Positions 8,258 through 16,319 of a stretch of 64,000 nt of DNA are shown here, one piece after another (positions within the stretch are counted from its first letter, which is position 1; every line of letters starts with the position of its first letter). Below the pieces are notes generated by a model. That model was not told the origin of the DNA and did no database searches. It saw nothing but the letters and a program-made list of their open reading frames with translations. Origin of the DNA: Bryobacteraceae bacterium (GTDB taxonomy: Bacteria > Acidobacteriota > Terriglobia > Bryobacterales > Bryobacteraceae); assembly GCA_030041985.1 (NCBI GenBank), contig JASIAM010000221.1:17104-81103 (forward strand), given 5' to 3'. Made by a program: the position numbers and the translations under genes.

Positions 8258-9018
8258 CCTCTCCAAAGTACCCGCGGAAGCGGTCTCAAATAAGTTGGTG
8301 TTTGCCCGGTCCCTGGCATGGATCCACTCGTTGCCGGCGGAGTCATCTGTTCCCACATTTGGCCCAGTGCCAGCGGTGTAGTGTTTTGAACGTACATGGA
8401 TCCCGGCGCATTCCCTACGTATACGTTCCAGCCGGTCGCCTTCTGCGGAGTCGCTAGGGGTTGCACCCCGAAAGCGCTGCTCGAAGTCGTAATTGCATCG
8501 GGAACTGCACTTGCGCCCTCCTCCCCGGCCTCGTTGATCCAGGCCATGGTTGCATAATATGTTGCGTCCGGAAGGCTCCCAGATATTGAAACAAGCTGTG
8601 GTGTGAGAGCCTGAGGAATCGGATTTACAGCGATCCCGATTCCGATTCGAATCAGCCGCTCTCGCGCCGACTCTGCAGCCTGGTGAAATTGGTCGCGTTT
8701 TGCTCCATACCTGTCATTAAGCTGATCGAAGTAAGCATCGCTGTATACCATCTCCAGCGAGCGGTACGTGTGCCAGAGCTTCAAAGCCAGCGTTACCACA
8801 ATCTGTTCCAGATGTGGTTCTTTTACCCACCACCCAGGCCAACCCTCAAATCTCAGTCCCCGGAGCATGGAAATAAGATCAAGACCGATCTCTTCTTGCG
8901 CCAGTGCAAGTTTCTGGGTGACATTGATTCCCTCTTCGCTAGCGATATTTAGAAGTTGTGAATCTTGCGCTGCTAGGTCATCCAGATTCGAGATGCAGCC
9001 ATCTATGAACAGAGCCAT
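8254..9018 (-). CDS. Head-tail connector protein with C-terminal Ig-like domain
   Basis: The first roughly 135 of 254 residues are helical (DDLAAQDSQLLNIASEEG..., LALKLWHTYRSLEMVYSDAYFDQLNDRYGAKRDQF), like the connector proteins that dock under the portal. The remainder (PDATYYATMAWINEAGEEG...GWNVYVGNAPG) is an Ig/FN3-like module similar in pattern to one in the tail tip protein of this cluster. Such a module on a connector would project outward at the neck. The gene ends in an ATGA overlap with the tail terminator gene and starts 8 bases after a small upstream gene. The helical part is the basis of the call. Confidence 0.6.
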   Translation of the reverse strand: MALFIDGCISNLDDLAAQDSQLLNIASEEGINVTQKLALAQEEIGLDLISMLRGLRFEGWPGWWVKEPHLEQIVVTLALKLWHTYRSLEMVYSDAYFDQLNDRYGAKRDQFHQAAESARERLIRIGIGIAVNPIPQALTPQLVSISGSLPDATYYATMAWINEAGEEGASAVPDAITTSSSAFGVQPLATPQKATGWNVYVGNAPGSMYVQNTTPLALGQMWEQMTPPATSGSMPGTGQTPTYLRPLPRVLWRG

Positions 9019-9026
9019 CGGCCTTC

Positions 9027-9263
9027 CTACTTGGTCGCCGGCTGAGCAGGCGCCTTGCGTGCGTGAAACGCCTGTCTTTCTTCCGGAGTGGCGAGGCGAG
9101 CAATTCCATCCACAATCATTTTTGCGGCCAAGGCTCGCGGCACCTCCGTCTGCGTCCCGGCCTTACCGCCATCTGCGGTCTCCAGACTTACGATCACCGT
9201 GCAATTGTCCGCAATCTTCGACGCGATATCCTTTACCTTTTGGTAATAGTTCCTTAAATCCAT
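9027..9263 (-). CDS. Small phage head-region protein, unknown function
   Basis: The ATG at 9263 follows a strong GAAGGAGAG ribosome binding site, giving a 78-residue protein starting MDLRNYYQKVKDIASKIADN; the longer upstream frame lacks such support. It has an N-terminal helix, a short beta middle (CTVIVSLETADGGK), and a basic, Ala/Pro-rich tail (RKAPAQPATK). No family was recognised. It lies between the capsid and connector genes, where small decoration or completion proteins are often found. Confidence 0.6.
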   Translation of the reverse strand: MDLRNYYQKVKDIASKIADNCTVIVSLETADGGKAGTQTEVPRALAAKMIVDGIARLATPEERQAFHARKAPAQPATK

Positions 9264-9328
9264 GTCTCTCTCCTTCGTGTTTTCACTGGGATGCGGTCCG
9301 CTTGGCAACTAGCGGACCGCGTGGCTGG

Positions 9329-10240
9329 CTAAGTGTTGAACTGGACTCCCGCACTGTTCATCAGGATTCCACACCCATACAGAACGTCCACTGTAAATTG
9401 TTGCGCCAGCGTATTCGGCTGATAACTCATCACTACTCGCATTCCGAAATTGCCCAGCTCCGCGTACTCGGCAATCGCGCCGGTGCCGGGCAGCGGCTGC
9501 GGAAGTCTTCGGATTACGAGGCCAATCGCATCGCGTGTGAAGGCCAGGTTATGCGTATTTACCGGACTGGTACCGGTCTTCTGCACATATTGCGAACGGA
9601 AAACGTAAAAGTCCTTGAACTTTCCGATTGTGCCTTGAATTAATGTTTGCAGACCTGCCGCCCCGGCGGTCTGGAATTCCTCAAATAGCGGAATCTGCCG
9701 CCATGCCGAGTATGCGAGGGCGTCTACCACAATGTATCTCTGCTGATTAGGTGGAATCATCGCCAGGAAGAGAGCAGTTTCTGCGGCATCCACTGTCGCT
9801 TCCGTAAGCGGTGTGCCAGCAGTGCCCACCGGCGTGTTTGCGGTGAAGCCGGCATATAAGTTGAGCAAGTCGGTCTCGATCCTCTCTGCAATCGCCACGA
9901 CCGCCGGCTGCATATAGACTTTTAGTAGGTCAGGAACAGCCAATACCTTAGTAACATCCGGTATTTGAAATGTCGCCTCCACATGGGTGTTCAGTACAAT
10001 CTGCGCATTTCCCAAGCTTGGGTTCTGCGGTTGTACGCTTCCACCTTCCAGAATGTTGTTCGCCACCATCACCGGTGGTATGGGGATATTGATCGTATCG
10101 CCAGCGTGTGCCAAAACCGGCTCGTAATCGCGATTTACCAGGTTACCCATCACGAGGTTCCCGACCAGCACCGGCAATGCGTCCGCCGCCACCAGCTTCA
10201 CAATCGCATTTGCGACGTTACTTGATGTGATAACTCCCAT
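9329..10240 (-). CDS. Major capsid protein (P22 coat / HK97-fold type)
   Basis: The 303-residue protein starts MGVITSSNVANAIVKLVAADALPVL without an N-terminal delta domain, as expected where a separate scaffold gene exists. Recognisable features are the early RDYEPVLAHAGDTINIPIPP stretch, the long helix with ERIETDLLNLYAGF, and the C-terminal NTLAQQFTVDVLYGCGILMN. This resembles P22 gene-5-type coat proteins. It lies directly after the scaffold gene and before connector genes. No maturation protease gene is present, which suits a coat protein that is not cleaved. Confidence 0.8.
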   Translation of the reverse strand: MGVITSSNVANAIVKLVAADALPVLVGNLVMGNLVNRDYEPVLAHAGDTINIPIPPVMVANNILEGGSVQPQNPSLGNAQIVLNTHVEATFQIPDVTKVLAVPDLLKVYMQPAVVAIAERIETDLLNLYAGFTANTPVGTAGTPLTEATVDAAETALFLAMIPPNQQRYIVVDALAYSAWRQIPLFEEFQTAGAAGLQTLIQGTIGKFKDFYVFRSQYVQKTGTSPVNTHNLAFTRDAIGLVIRRLPQPLPGTGAIAEYAELGNFGMRVVMSYQPNTLAQQFTVDVLYGCGILMNSAGVQFNT

Positions 10241-10262
10241 CCGTGCTCCTTTTGATCCTGTT

Positions 10263-10279
10263 ACCGGCCGATGGCCGGT
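10263..10279 (-). other. Small hairpin between scaffold and capsid genes
   Basis: The 7-base arms ACCGGCC and GGCCGGT surround the loop GAT, 23 bases before the capsid start. There is no T-tract, so it is not a classical terminator. It could be an mRNA processing or stability element that helps make capsid more abundant than scaffold. The remaining part of the 128-base gap shows nothing else. Confidence 0.45.
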
Positions 10280-10368
10280 CTATACTCACTAGTCAGGTTC
10301 CACTGACCTCGATTCGTCCCGCGCAGCACCGTGCCGCAGGCCGGACCCGCTTCCTCGCGCCACGCAGA

Positions 10369-10923
10369 CTAGAGGCCCCGCAGCGTCTGCGACGCGACCC
10401 GCACAATCTCCTCGCGCACTCTCTGCATTTCCTCCGCGTTCATGCCGGGACGGATCTTTGCAATATCCACCGCCTCCCGGCCGCCGTGGGACGACTTCGA
10501 CGCCGTCGTCATTCCCGTACCGCCCGAAATCCTCGCAGGCAAGAATTCCGGATTTTCCGCCACAAACGTTGCGAGATAGTCCTTCATTGCCATATCGCCA
10601 TCGTCAGAACGAGCCACGAGCCGTCCGTCCTCTTTGCGTTGAATGGCATCTTGCACTGCCTTAAAAGCCAAATCGACTTTAGCCACCCCTAGCCGCTGCA
10701 GCTCCGAACGAATCGCCGTGCTGCGCTCCGCTTCTTCTGCCATTCTCCGGCTGCGTTTGTTTTCCTCCACCAGCTCGTTCATTCGCCGCTCGAGCTGCTC
10801 CCGCCGCTTCCGCTCCTCCTGCAGTTCCGCCTTGTAGGCCGGCTCGCTCTTCGCTTGATCCTGGTTTACGTACTCCTGAATCGCGTTCCGAATCAGCGCC
10901 TGTACATCAAGTTCTTCCATCAC
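10369..10923 (-). CDS. Capsid scaffolding protein (coiled coil)
   Basis: The 184-residue protein is highly charged, with a long predicted coiled coil at about residues 28-78 (KAELQEERKRREQLERRMNELVEENKRSRRMAEEAERS) and a mostly helical C-terminus ending EEIVRVASQTLRGL. Such proteins upstream of capsid genes act as internal scaffolds or as GP20-type minor structural proteins. It starts 5 bases after the end of the portal gene. There is no protease motif, so assembly would rely on scaffold exit and not on cleavage. Confidence 0.7.
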   Translation of the reverse strand: MMEELDVQALIRNAIQEYVNQDQAKSEPAYKAELQEERKRREQLERRMNELVEENKRSRRMAEEAERSTAIRSELQRLGVAKVDLAFKAVQDAIQRKEDGRLVARSDDGDMAMKDYLATFVAENPEFLPARISGGTGMTTASKSSHGGREAVDIAKIRPGMNAEEMQRVREEIVRVASQTLRGL

Positions 10924-10928
10924 GCCTC

Positions 10929-12320
10929 CTAACTGGCATACTTCGTTGCGTCAATCTCTTCTGCGACCTTATTCTTCAGTTCCTGGCGTGCATCGCAGAG
11001 ATATTTGAACGCTAGCTTCTTGAACACCTGTTTTGTCAGTGTCTCCGAACCTATACCGAGATCCAGCAACTTTTTGGCATCATCCAGGTCATTGCCAAAA
11101 TCGCCGAGATCAAATTCGTCCAGGCCCCTCACATCAATCGCCACCCCATCTTGCCGTGCGGCCCCAATCGCCCGGAGCACCTGTTTCATCGTGTCTTTCG
11201 CTGAGTCGCCGTAGGCGCGCAACACTTCCTGCGTGATGCTGAAGTCCCGCTGTTTGCTCGCTGCCGACAGTCTTAAATCGCCCGCGCTGGCGTTTCCCGC
11301 TTGGTTCATCAGGTAGCAAACCCGGTAAATTTCATCCTTCAGGCGTACGAGGTTATCCGCGGCAATCTGATAAACTTTCCCATCTGGCTCTGTCCAACCA
11401 AAGCGATCTTGCGGTCCAAGCTGGATGTAGTAGGACTCCCCTACAATCTGATTCCACTCGCGGTCCGAATATACAACGGGCATCGCAAACAGGCTCATGG
11501 TTAGGGCCCACGAAAGCGCATTCGACTTATTAAAGTGTTCCAATTGGAGCAATGCCGCCTTATTCATCAGCCACAGCCCTTCACTGACCCGTAACTGGAA
11601 GATGGGCACCCTTCGGAGGCTAGCCAGGCCATGCTGGCCTTCGCTGATCAATTCTGTCGGCTGGCTTTCTCCCGACTTGCGATAAAGTTGAAAGTTCTCC
11701 CGATCGTAGTAGATCCAGCGAGTCTCGGCTTCCCACCTGGTATCCGTCACTCTTGACTGCTTTAGACAGGAAGTTCGGATTACTACCCACTCCAGACCGC
11801 CGGTTTCGTCGTAATTCCAATTAATAACTTCGTCAGGCCAATAATCGACCAGATACGCTCTCGATTGGCCCGAAGCATCCTCTTCCGCGCGCGTTAATAC
11901 TGTGCTGTTGCCTCGGGGAAACTCAATCGCTATATAGCTGGATCCGCACGCCAATGCCTGGATCATTCGTTGGCGAAAGAATTCGCTGAAACTGGTTCCC
12001 TTTAGATCACAGTCTTCTGCGAAAAAGCTGAAGAAGGTCTTTGCCGCGGTGTCGGCTCCCTCAAACAACAGTACCGGCTCCCGGCGCATGAGCGTCGCCG
12101 CGTACCAATCGATTATGGACCCGATGTAGTTTTCATAAAATACGCGCGTTAGCCGTTCGGCGTATACTTCCCCTGGCTCCTTGTGCCTACGGATCAAGTA
12201 TTCGAAAGCGTTTTCCCGTAGTCGCTCGCCGCCGGCATAAAGATCTTTATACTTCCTCCACATATGCTTGCGGATGATATATTCCGGATGCTCGCGGTTG
12301 ATATTTGGGATATCGATCAT
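10929..12320 (-). CDS. Phage portal protein
   Basis: The 463-residue protein has the layout of a portal: an N-terminal region (NREHPEYIIRKHMWRKYKDLYAGG), a conserved YAATLMRREPVLLFEG, a stem/wing part with WVVIRTSCLKQ and a long C-terminal helical crown (QRDFSITQEVLRAYGDSAKDTMKQVLRAIG). It resembles the DUF4055/SPP1-like portal group. Its ATG overlaps the stop of terL (ATGA), showing translational coupling. It forms the dodecameric channel through which DNA is packaged. Confidence 0.85.
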   Translation of the reverse strand: MIDIPNINREHPEYIIRKHMWRKYKDLYAGGERLRENAFEYLIRRHKEPGEVYAERLTRVFYENYIGSIIDWYAATLMRREPVLLFEGADTAAKTFFSFFAEDCDLKGTSFSEFFRQRMIQALACGSSYIAIEFPRGNSTVLTRAEEDASGQSRAYLVDYWPDEVINWNYDETGGLEWVVIRTSCLKQSRVTDTRWEAETRWIYYDRENFQLYRKSGESQPTELISEGQHGLASLRRVPIFQLRVSEGLWLMNKAALLQLEHFNKSNALSWALTMSLFAMPVVYSDREWNQIVGESYYIQLGPQDRFGWTEPDGKVYQIAADNLVRLKDEIYRVCYLMNQAGNASAGDLRLSAASKQRDFSITQEVLRAYGDSAKDTMKQVLRAIGAARQDGVAIDVRGLDEFDLGDFGNDLDDAKKLLDLGIGSETLTKQVFKKLAFKYLCDARQELKNKVAEEIDATKYAS

Positions 12321-13606
12321 ATGATCCGTTCCTGGCGCTCACCTATTGGCCTTTGGAGACGGTACTCCGACCAAAGCAGGTATCCCAACGCATCGGAAAG
12401 ATGTGTTCTGTGGCGATCGCGCTCTTTGTCGATCTCGTATCGGTCTTCTTTGAAACAGACTTGCTCGAAATCCATGATTAGTTCTTTGCATTTCGGGTCC
12501 ACCAGGAGTTCGACGTTGCCGGAGGAGGACCGTAGTTTGCCGTTGGTCAGATTGATTCGCTGCCGCACACTGGGGTTCGCCTTCTGCGCACGGTAAGAGA
12601 CCCGCAAATTGGCGTGTTCCGCCATGAAGTCTTGAACTATCTCGTAATCTGACGATCCGCTTGTCTTTTCGGCATGCCCGGAGGCGTCTCCGTAGATCAG
12701 AATTTCCGCTCTTTGCCCAGGTATGCGCTTGAGAAACTCCTCGCAAGCCTGCACTGTAGTCCCGTGCTGGAGTACAATCTCGTCCAGCACTTTCAAAATC
12801 GGCCCGGCCTTTTGAGCGATGAGTGAACACATGGGGTTCACGTTGAAATCGAGTGTCCATAGCACGGGAATATTCGGTTCCCGTTCGAGCTTCACGACAT
12901 TTTCCGGCCGCGAGAAGGAACTGTAAACCAATCCGGTCGTAATGTTGAGATACTCGCCGAGTACCTCCTGTTTGTAGAAAGTCTCGTCGTAGCTGGATTG
13001 CAAGTACTCGTAGTAATCCGGGGCGAGGAACCGGTTCTCTCTGGGCTTCGCAAAAATAGCCTGATAATCGTTCTTTTTACCGTCCGAAACGAACCTGCGG
13101 TAGACCCAGTCGTAACCTTTAGGCGTCCATACCGCGAATCCGGATAGCCGGGAAGCCTTGCCGTCGCGCAGCCGTGCTTCCAGCCGTAGCCACGCATCCT
13201 CGTGTGTGTAAGTAAGTTCGTCTATACCAAACCACGCTAGATTCGTGCCACGAAGCCGTTCGATCTCGTCCACGGGGCGGAACAGAACTCTGGATCGGGT
13301 CTGGGTCATCATCAAAATGTTCTCGGCCTTGTTGAGATCGAACGGAATATGGTTGCTTTCCAGAATCTCGAGTAAAGTGGCCTGTGTGGCCGACCGCAAC
13401 ATCGGGTAAGTCGGGGCCCCCAGCAGCCCCATCCGGCCCTGGTTGATGTAACTGAGCCTGATGGCTTCGTGGCAAAGCGCTTGACTCTTGCCGCTCCCAA
13501 CCGGTCCGGAGAAGCCTTTAAACCTGGATTGGCAGTTGTGAAACTCAAGCTGAGATGGGAGCGGATCATAAGTTATTTCGTGGCTTTTAAGAGTGGATCC
13601 ACCCAT
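12317..13606 (-). CDS. terL: Terminase large subunit (packaging ATPase/nuclease)
   Basis: The 429-residue protein holds a Walker A loop GPVGSGKS (residues 34-41), a Walker B with catalytic acid WFGIDE (125-130) and an RNase-H-like nuclease domain whose acidic positions lie in WTLDFNVNP (D253), ILIYGDASG (D307) and HLSDALGYLLW near the end. All key residues seem intact, so packaging function is likely kept. Its 5' end overlaps the small upstream gene by 34 bases and its 3' end overlaps portal. The full-length, undamaged motor is a point against a simple prophage relic. Confidence 0.92.
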   Translation of the reverse strand: MGGSTLKSHEITYDPLPSQLEFHNCQSRFKGFSGPVGSGKSQALCHEAIRLSYINQGRMGLLGAPTYPMLRSATQATLLEILESNHIPFDLNKAENILMMTQTRSRVLFRPVDEIERLRGTNLAWFGIDELTYTHEDAWLRLEARLRDGKASRLSGFAVWTPKGYDWVYRRFVSDGKKNDYQAIFAKPRENRFLAPDYYEYLQSSYDETFYKQEVLGEYLNITTGLVYSSFSRPENVVKLEREPNIPVLWTLDFNVNPMCSLIAQKAGPILKVLDEIVLQHGTTVQACEEFLKRIPGQRAEILIYGDASGHAEKTSGSSDYEIVQDFMAEHANLRVSYRAQKANPSVRQRINLTNGKLRSSSGNVELLVDPKCKELIMDFEQVCFKEDRYEIDKERDRHRTHLSDALGYLLWSEYRLQRPIGERQERII

Positions 13607-13833
13607 GTGACCTTGATTTCCTTAGGTCCTTCGTCGTTGTCAGTTTCTTTTTGTATTTCCCAAGCGACCTGCATCAACCGTAAGTAGTCGCCCAGGGAAG
13701 GCTTGAGTGTCTCATTTGCTGCCAGCCGGGCCTCAAGCCCATCGCACGCGGCGCTCAATAACTTCGCCAGTCGCAGTCTTTGTTGTTTAATGTCTGGCGA
13801 GTGTTCGCCGGTATCAGGCGCATCTAGCACCAC
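13573..13833 (-). CDS. Small terminase subunit candidate
   Basis: A frame is open from an ATG at 13869, but that ATG touches the U-tract of a terminator and has no ribosome binding site. A GTG at 13833 preceded by AAGGAAAG gives an 86-residue product and is preferred here. The protein is helical (QRLRLAKLLSAACDGLEARLAAN, LGDYLRLMQVAWEIQKETDND) and ends IKVTWVDPLLKATK. It has no recognised domain; the call rests on its place directly before terL with a 34-base overlap. If the ATG at 13869 is used the product has 98 residues. Confidence 0.5.
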   Translation of the reverse strand: MVLDAPDTGEHSPDIKQQRLRLAKLLSAACDGLEARLAANETLKPSLGDYLRLMQVAWEIQKETDNDEGPKEIKVTWVDPLLKATK

Positions 13834-13869
13834 TTCTTTTCTTTCCTTGGCGGTTCGCTTGTAGCCCAT

Positions 13870-13900
13870 AAAAAAATGGCCCCGGAGTCTCTCCGGAGCC
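13870..13900 (-). terminator. Intrinsic terminator abutting the first phage gene
   Basis: On the minus strand a 10-base-pair stem (GGCTCCGGAG / CTCCGGGGCC, one G-U pair) with an AGA loop is followed by A and seven Ts. It would stop transcripts entering the phage cluster from upstream, or act as an attenuator for the cluster itself. No gene ending just upstream on this strand is evident other than the small gene at 14156-14335. Confidence 0.75.
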
Positions 13901-14155
13901 GCAACCCTCTTCCGTTCTCAAAAATAACATTCTTATTTGTGCCGGAATTAAAAGAGTGTCTAGTATGTGCTTGAAAAGAAAGAAAACAAAGTTTCCAATG
14001 ATTAGTGACCCCATGACGGCGCTACGGGCCGGCACAACCAGTGGAAATTCCCCGCGATGTTATCCGACTCGAACGACAGCGGTATCCGAATCCGGCTGAG
14101 TACCGGGCCGATTACGGCGCAGAGCCGTTTTCACGCCGCCGGCGTGGGCCTTAGA
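13901..14155. other. Non-coding stretch between phage cluster and small basic gene
   Basis: No supported gene is seen. The left part is AT-rich (AAAGAAAGAAAACAAAG and neighbours around 13970-13995) and may carry the promoter for the phage cluster, but no confident -35/-10 pair was found. Confidence 0.4.
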
Positions 14156-14335
14156 TTACTTCATAGTGAGTGGCGAATCGCCCGGGCCGCCGTACTGCCC
14201 CTTGCGCCTCTTCGGGTCCCGGCGGAACTGGCCCTCGGTTTGGCCGCCGCTCTTCCGGCCGGGGCCGGAGTGCGAGAACCCGAGTGCACCGGTTTTCCCT
14301 CGGGATTTTGGTTTGTGCGCTTTCTTTCCTGGCAT
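14156..14335 (-). CDS. Small basic Gly/Lys-rich protein, unknown function
   Basis: A 59-residue frame starts at an ATG six bases after an AGAAGG ribosome binding site. The product (MPGKKAHKPKSRGKTGALGF..., then HSGPGRKSGGQTEGQFRRD and GQYGGPGDSPLTMK) is rich in Lys, Arg and Gly and low in hydrophobics, like small nucleic-acid-binding or stress-related proteins. I do not recognise a family. Longer frames over the same bases lack a ribosome binding site and have less protein-like composition. The terminator at 13870-13900 lies 255 bases downstream on the same strand. Confidence 0.5.
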   Translation of the reverse strand: MPGKKAHKPKSRGKTGALGFSHSGPGRKSGGQTEGQFRRDPKRRKGQYGGPGDSPLTMK

Positions 14336-14452
14336 GAGACCTTCTCATACTTCTTCCGAGCAAGCAGCGCACCAAAGGTCCGCAAGTTCCTGGCCGGCTC
14401 TTCCCGCTGAACGCCGAATCAGCTCCGGACCTTGACGTGCCCACCCCTAAAT

Positions 14453-14967
14453 ATGGGCCAGTTACACCCCGCCGATTTCGAATTCTCGCCCACCACTACC
14501 GTGGATGCTTACGCGTCCGTTCCTCATGCAACGATTCTCGATACGGCAGCCCTCTTCGGCGACGTCTTTCTTCCCACACTGGCCAACGGCGTAATCATTC
14601 GGCGCCGCCATCATGCGGCTGGCGGAACTCCTCCAATTCGACCGCCGTGCGATCCGCCGCATGCAGCACATACGGAACAAGTATGCTCCGGGCCCATTAC
14701 TGCTGTGGTTTCCCGGGCGTTCTCTGGCGCTGATCCTCGATCCCGAACACGTTCACCGCGTGCTCGCCGGGTCTCCCGAACCTTTCGCAACCGTGAGCGC
14801 CGAAAAGCGAGCCGCGCTCGCGCACTTTGAGCACAGCAACGTTCTGATTTCATCGGGCGGGCGCCGCTACAACGAACAGGAATTGGATGCGCATGACCCC
14901 TTTACATCGCCTCGCGCCCCATCTTTTCGAAATCGTAGCCTCCGAAGCGCGCCTCCTCTGGCGGGGC
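14453..14967 (+). pseudogene. Cytochrome P450 N-terminal fragment, frameshifted
   Basis: Three frames together read as the start of a bacterial cytochrome P450: DTAALFGDVFLPTLANGVIIRR in the first, then ELLQFDRRAIRRMQHIRNKY, GPLLLWFPGRSLALILDPEH and EPFATVSAEKRAALAHFEHS in the second from about 14613, then PLHRLAPHLFEIVASEARLL in the third from about 14890. The I-helix, ExxR and Cys-heme regions are all missing. The gene is therefore broken by two frameshifts and truncated after about 170 residues. No promoter was looked for. It lies between the phage cluster and chromosomal genes, so decay may be connected with insertion or loss of phage DNA. Confidence 0.75.
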
Positions 14968-15058
14968 ATCCCAAGGGGTGGTGAATTCAAATACACCGGA
15001 AAGAGACGGAGCCCGGTTCGGCTAAGAAGTGACTGGCTAAGAAATAACCCGGGCCAGT

Positions 15059-15946
15059 TCACGCCCGCCGCAAAAACAAGCTGCTCCACGAAGGGTCGAG
15101 ATACAACCAGCGCTCGGTGTTGTAACCGCTCGCGCGAATCTCGGGAACATGCAGCAATCCGTGGCCGCGGGCGCACACCAATTCGGTGCCGTACCAACCA
15201 AGGAAGGTGTGCGAAGGCTCGCCGATGCGCGTAGGATTGGTAAGGCTCCGCAGGCATACCGGGCAGCGGTTTCGCTGATCGGCTACAGCCCAGCGGAATA
15301 CGACGAGGTAGGAAAGTACGATGCCAATACCTCCCGCCACGCCCATATCGAACGAAAGAAAGACCGCGATTACCGCCACCAGCGCGCTCTTAACAACGAA
15401 GAAAACATAGCGGCCGAGCCGTGCGACGCCACGCGGCGCGTAACGGCTCGGCCGGTTTTCCTCGATCGGCCGAGGAGGCAGATGAAGATCCAGAGTTACC
15501 ATGCCTTGTTGATCTAAGGCATTCTGCAGGCTTTCGAGTCCACGCCGCGCGGCGTGCACACCCATAACCCCAACAGTCAGGAAGGCCGCAAACTCGAAGG
15601 CGTCGACGATCAGTGCGGCGCGCGGCATTGGTGGGCGGGGTGGGCTTGGTCCGTCCGGAAAAGGCACCACATACGCCAGTAACACAAGTGCAGCCGCTAT
15701 CCCCGCTAAAGCAGCAAGACAGAAATAAGGCGATGCCGGAGGGAACGCGGGCATCGCGTTGGGCAGCGAATTTCGCCGCAACCAGAACGCATCGCGAAAC
15801 GCGCCCAGACAGAAAGCAGTAGCTTGACTCTCCACTTCCTGCTCCACATAAAAAAGCTCCGCTTGCCATTCCGCCAGCCACTCCGAGCGCTGTTCGCGCG
15901 GCACCAGCCAACCGGCAGTGCGCAGGATAGCTAATCGGATGCTCAT
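15059..15946 (-). CDS. Membrane protein partner of PadR regulator
   Basis: Starting at the ATG that overlaps the padR stop (ATGA) gives a 295-residue protein. It has an N-terminal cytosolic part (ILRTAGWLVPREQRSEWLAEWQAELF), about four or five membrane helices (YFCLAALAGIAAALVLLAYVV; FAAFLTVGVMGVHAA; FVVKSALVAVIAVFLSF; GIGIVLSYLVVFRWAV) and a C-terminal part with possible metal ligands (RCPVCLRSL, VCARGHGLLH). PadR-linked membrane proteins of unknown role are frequent in acidobacteria. It is co-transcribed with padR. No enzymatic function can be given. Confidence 0.75.
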   Translation of the reverse strand: MSIRLAILRTAGWLVPREQRSEWLAEWQAELFYVEQEVESQATAFCLGAFRDAFWLRRNSLPNAMPAFPPASPYFCLAALAGIAAALVLLAYVVPFPDGPSPPRPPMPRAALIVDAFEFAAFLTVGVMGVHAARRGLESLQNALDQQGMVTLDLHLPPRPIEENRPSRYAPRGVARLGRYVFFVVKSALVAVIAVFLSFDMGVAGGIGIVLSYLVVFRWAVADQRNRCPVCLRSLTNPTRIGEPSHTFLGWYGTELVCARGHGLLHVPEIRASGYNTERWLYLDPSWSSLFLRRA

Positions 15947-16269
15947 GCCTTCTCCATCTCGGCAGGAGGCATCAGGCCGGCGAGCAGCGGATAGCGCTTC
16001 TGCGAGGCCTCCAGCGTCGCCTTCCCGGAGCGAGTGAGTTTGTAATATTTTCGCGCGGGACGAAGCGCCCGATCGGCGGCCGTCTGCCGCTCCCACTCCG
16101 AGCGGATCAGCCCATCCCGCTCCAGCCGCCGCATCGCCGGATACACCGTTCCGCTCGGCAGGCCGGTCACTTCCATCACGCTGAATCCATAAACGTAGCC
16201 AGCGTGGATCGCGTGCAAAATCATGGCCGCTGTGTGCGACAGCTTCGGCTCAGGAAGCATCACCCCCAT
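15943..16269 (-). CDS. PadR-family transcriptional regulator
   Basis: The 108-residue protein is a winged-helix PadR regulator: LSHTAAMILHAIHAGYVYGFSVMEVTGLPSGTVYPAMRRLERDGLI is the DNA-binding part, followed by KYYKLTRSGKATL and a short C-terminal helix. It is divergent from the ABC transporter operon and translationally coupled to the membrane protein gene. An imperfect ATGT-N8-ACTT site lies 8 bases upstream of its start and a perfect ATGT-N8-ACAT site covers the transporter promoter, so it very likely represses both directions and responds to a ligand exported by the transporter. Confidence 0.88.
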   Translation of the reverse strand: MGVMLPEPKLSHTAAMILHAIHAGYVYGFSVMEVTGLPSGTVYPAMRRLERDGLIRSEWERQTAADRALRPARKYYKLTRSGKATLEASQKRYPLLAGLMPPAEMEKA

Positions 16270-16276
16270 TTTACCT

Positions 16277-16292
16277 ATGTAGAATGCTACTT
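16277..16292. promoter_or_regulatory. PadR operator, imperfect half
   Basis: The sequence ATGTAGAATGCTACTT fits the PadR consensus ATGT-N8-ACAT with one mismatch in the last tetramer. It stands 8 bases in front of the padR start and ends next to the -35 of the transporter promoter; centre-to-centre distance to the second site is 34 bases. Confidence 0.6.
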
Positions 16293-16319
16293 GACAAGGC
16301 CGGCATTCAAATGTAGCAT
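16291..16319 (+). promoter_or_regulatory. Promoter of the ABC transporter operon
   Basis: A perfect -35 hexamer TTGACA (16291-16296) is followed after 17 bases by TAGCAT (16314-16319), a 4/6 match to the -10 consensus. The -10 lies inside the palindromic PadR site, so bound PadR would exclude RNA polymerase. Confidence 0.6.

Noticed and set aside
14057..14410. 117-codon plus-strand frame next to the P450 remnant
   Set aside because: It is antisense to the 59-residue gene, which has a better ribosome binding site; composition is unnatural.
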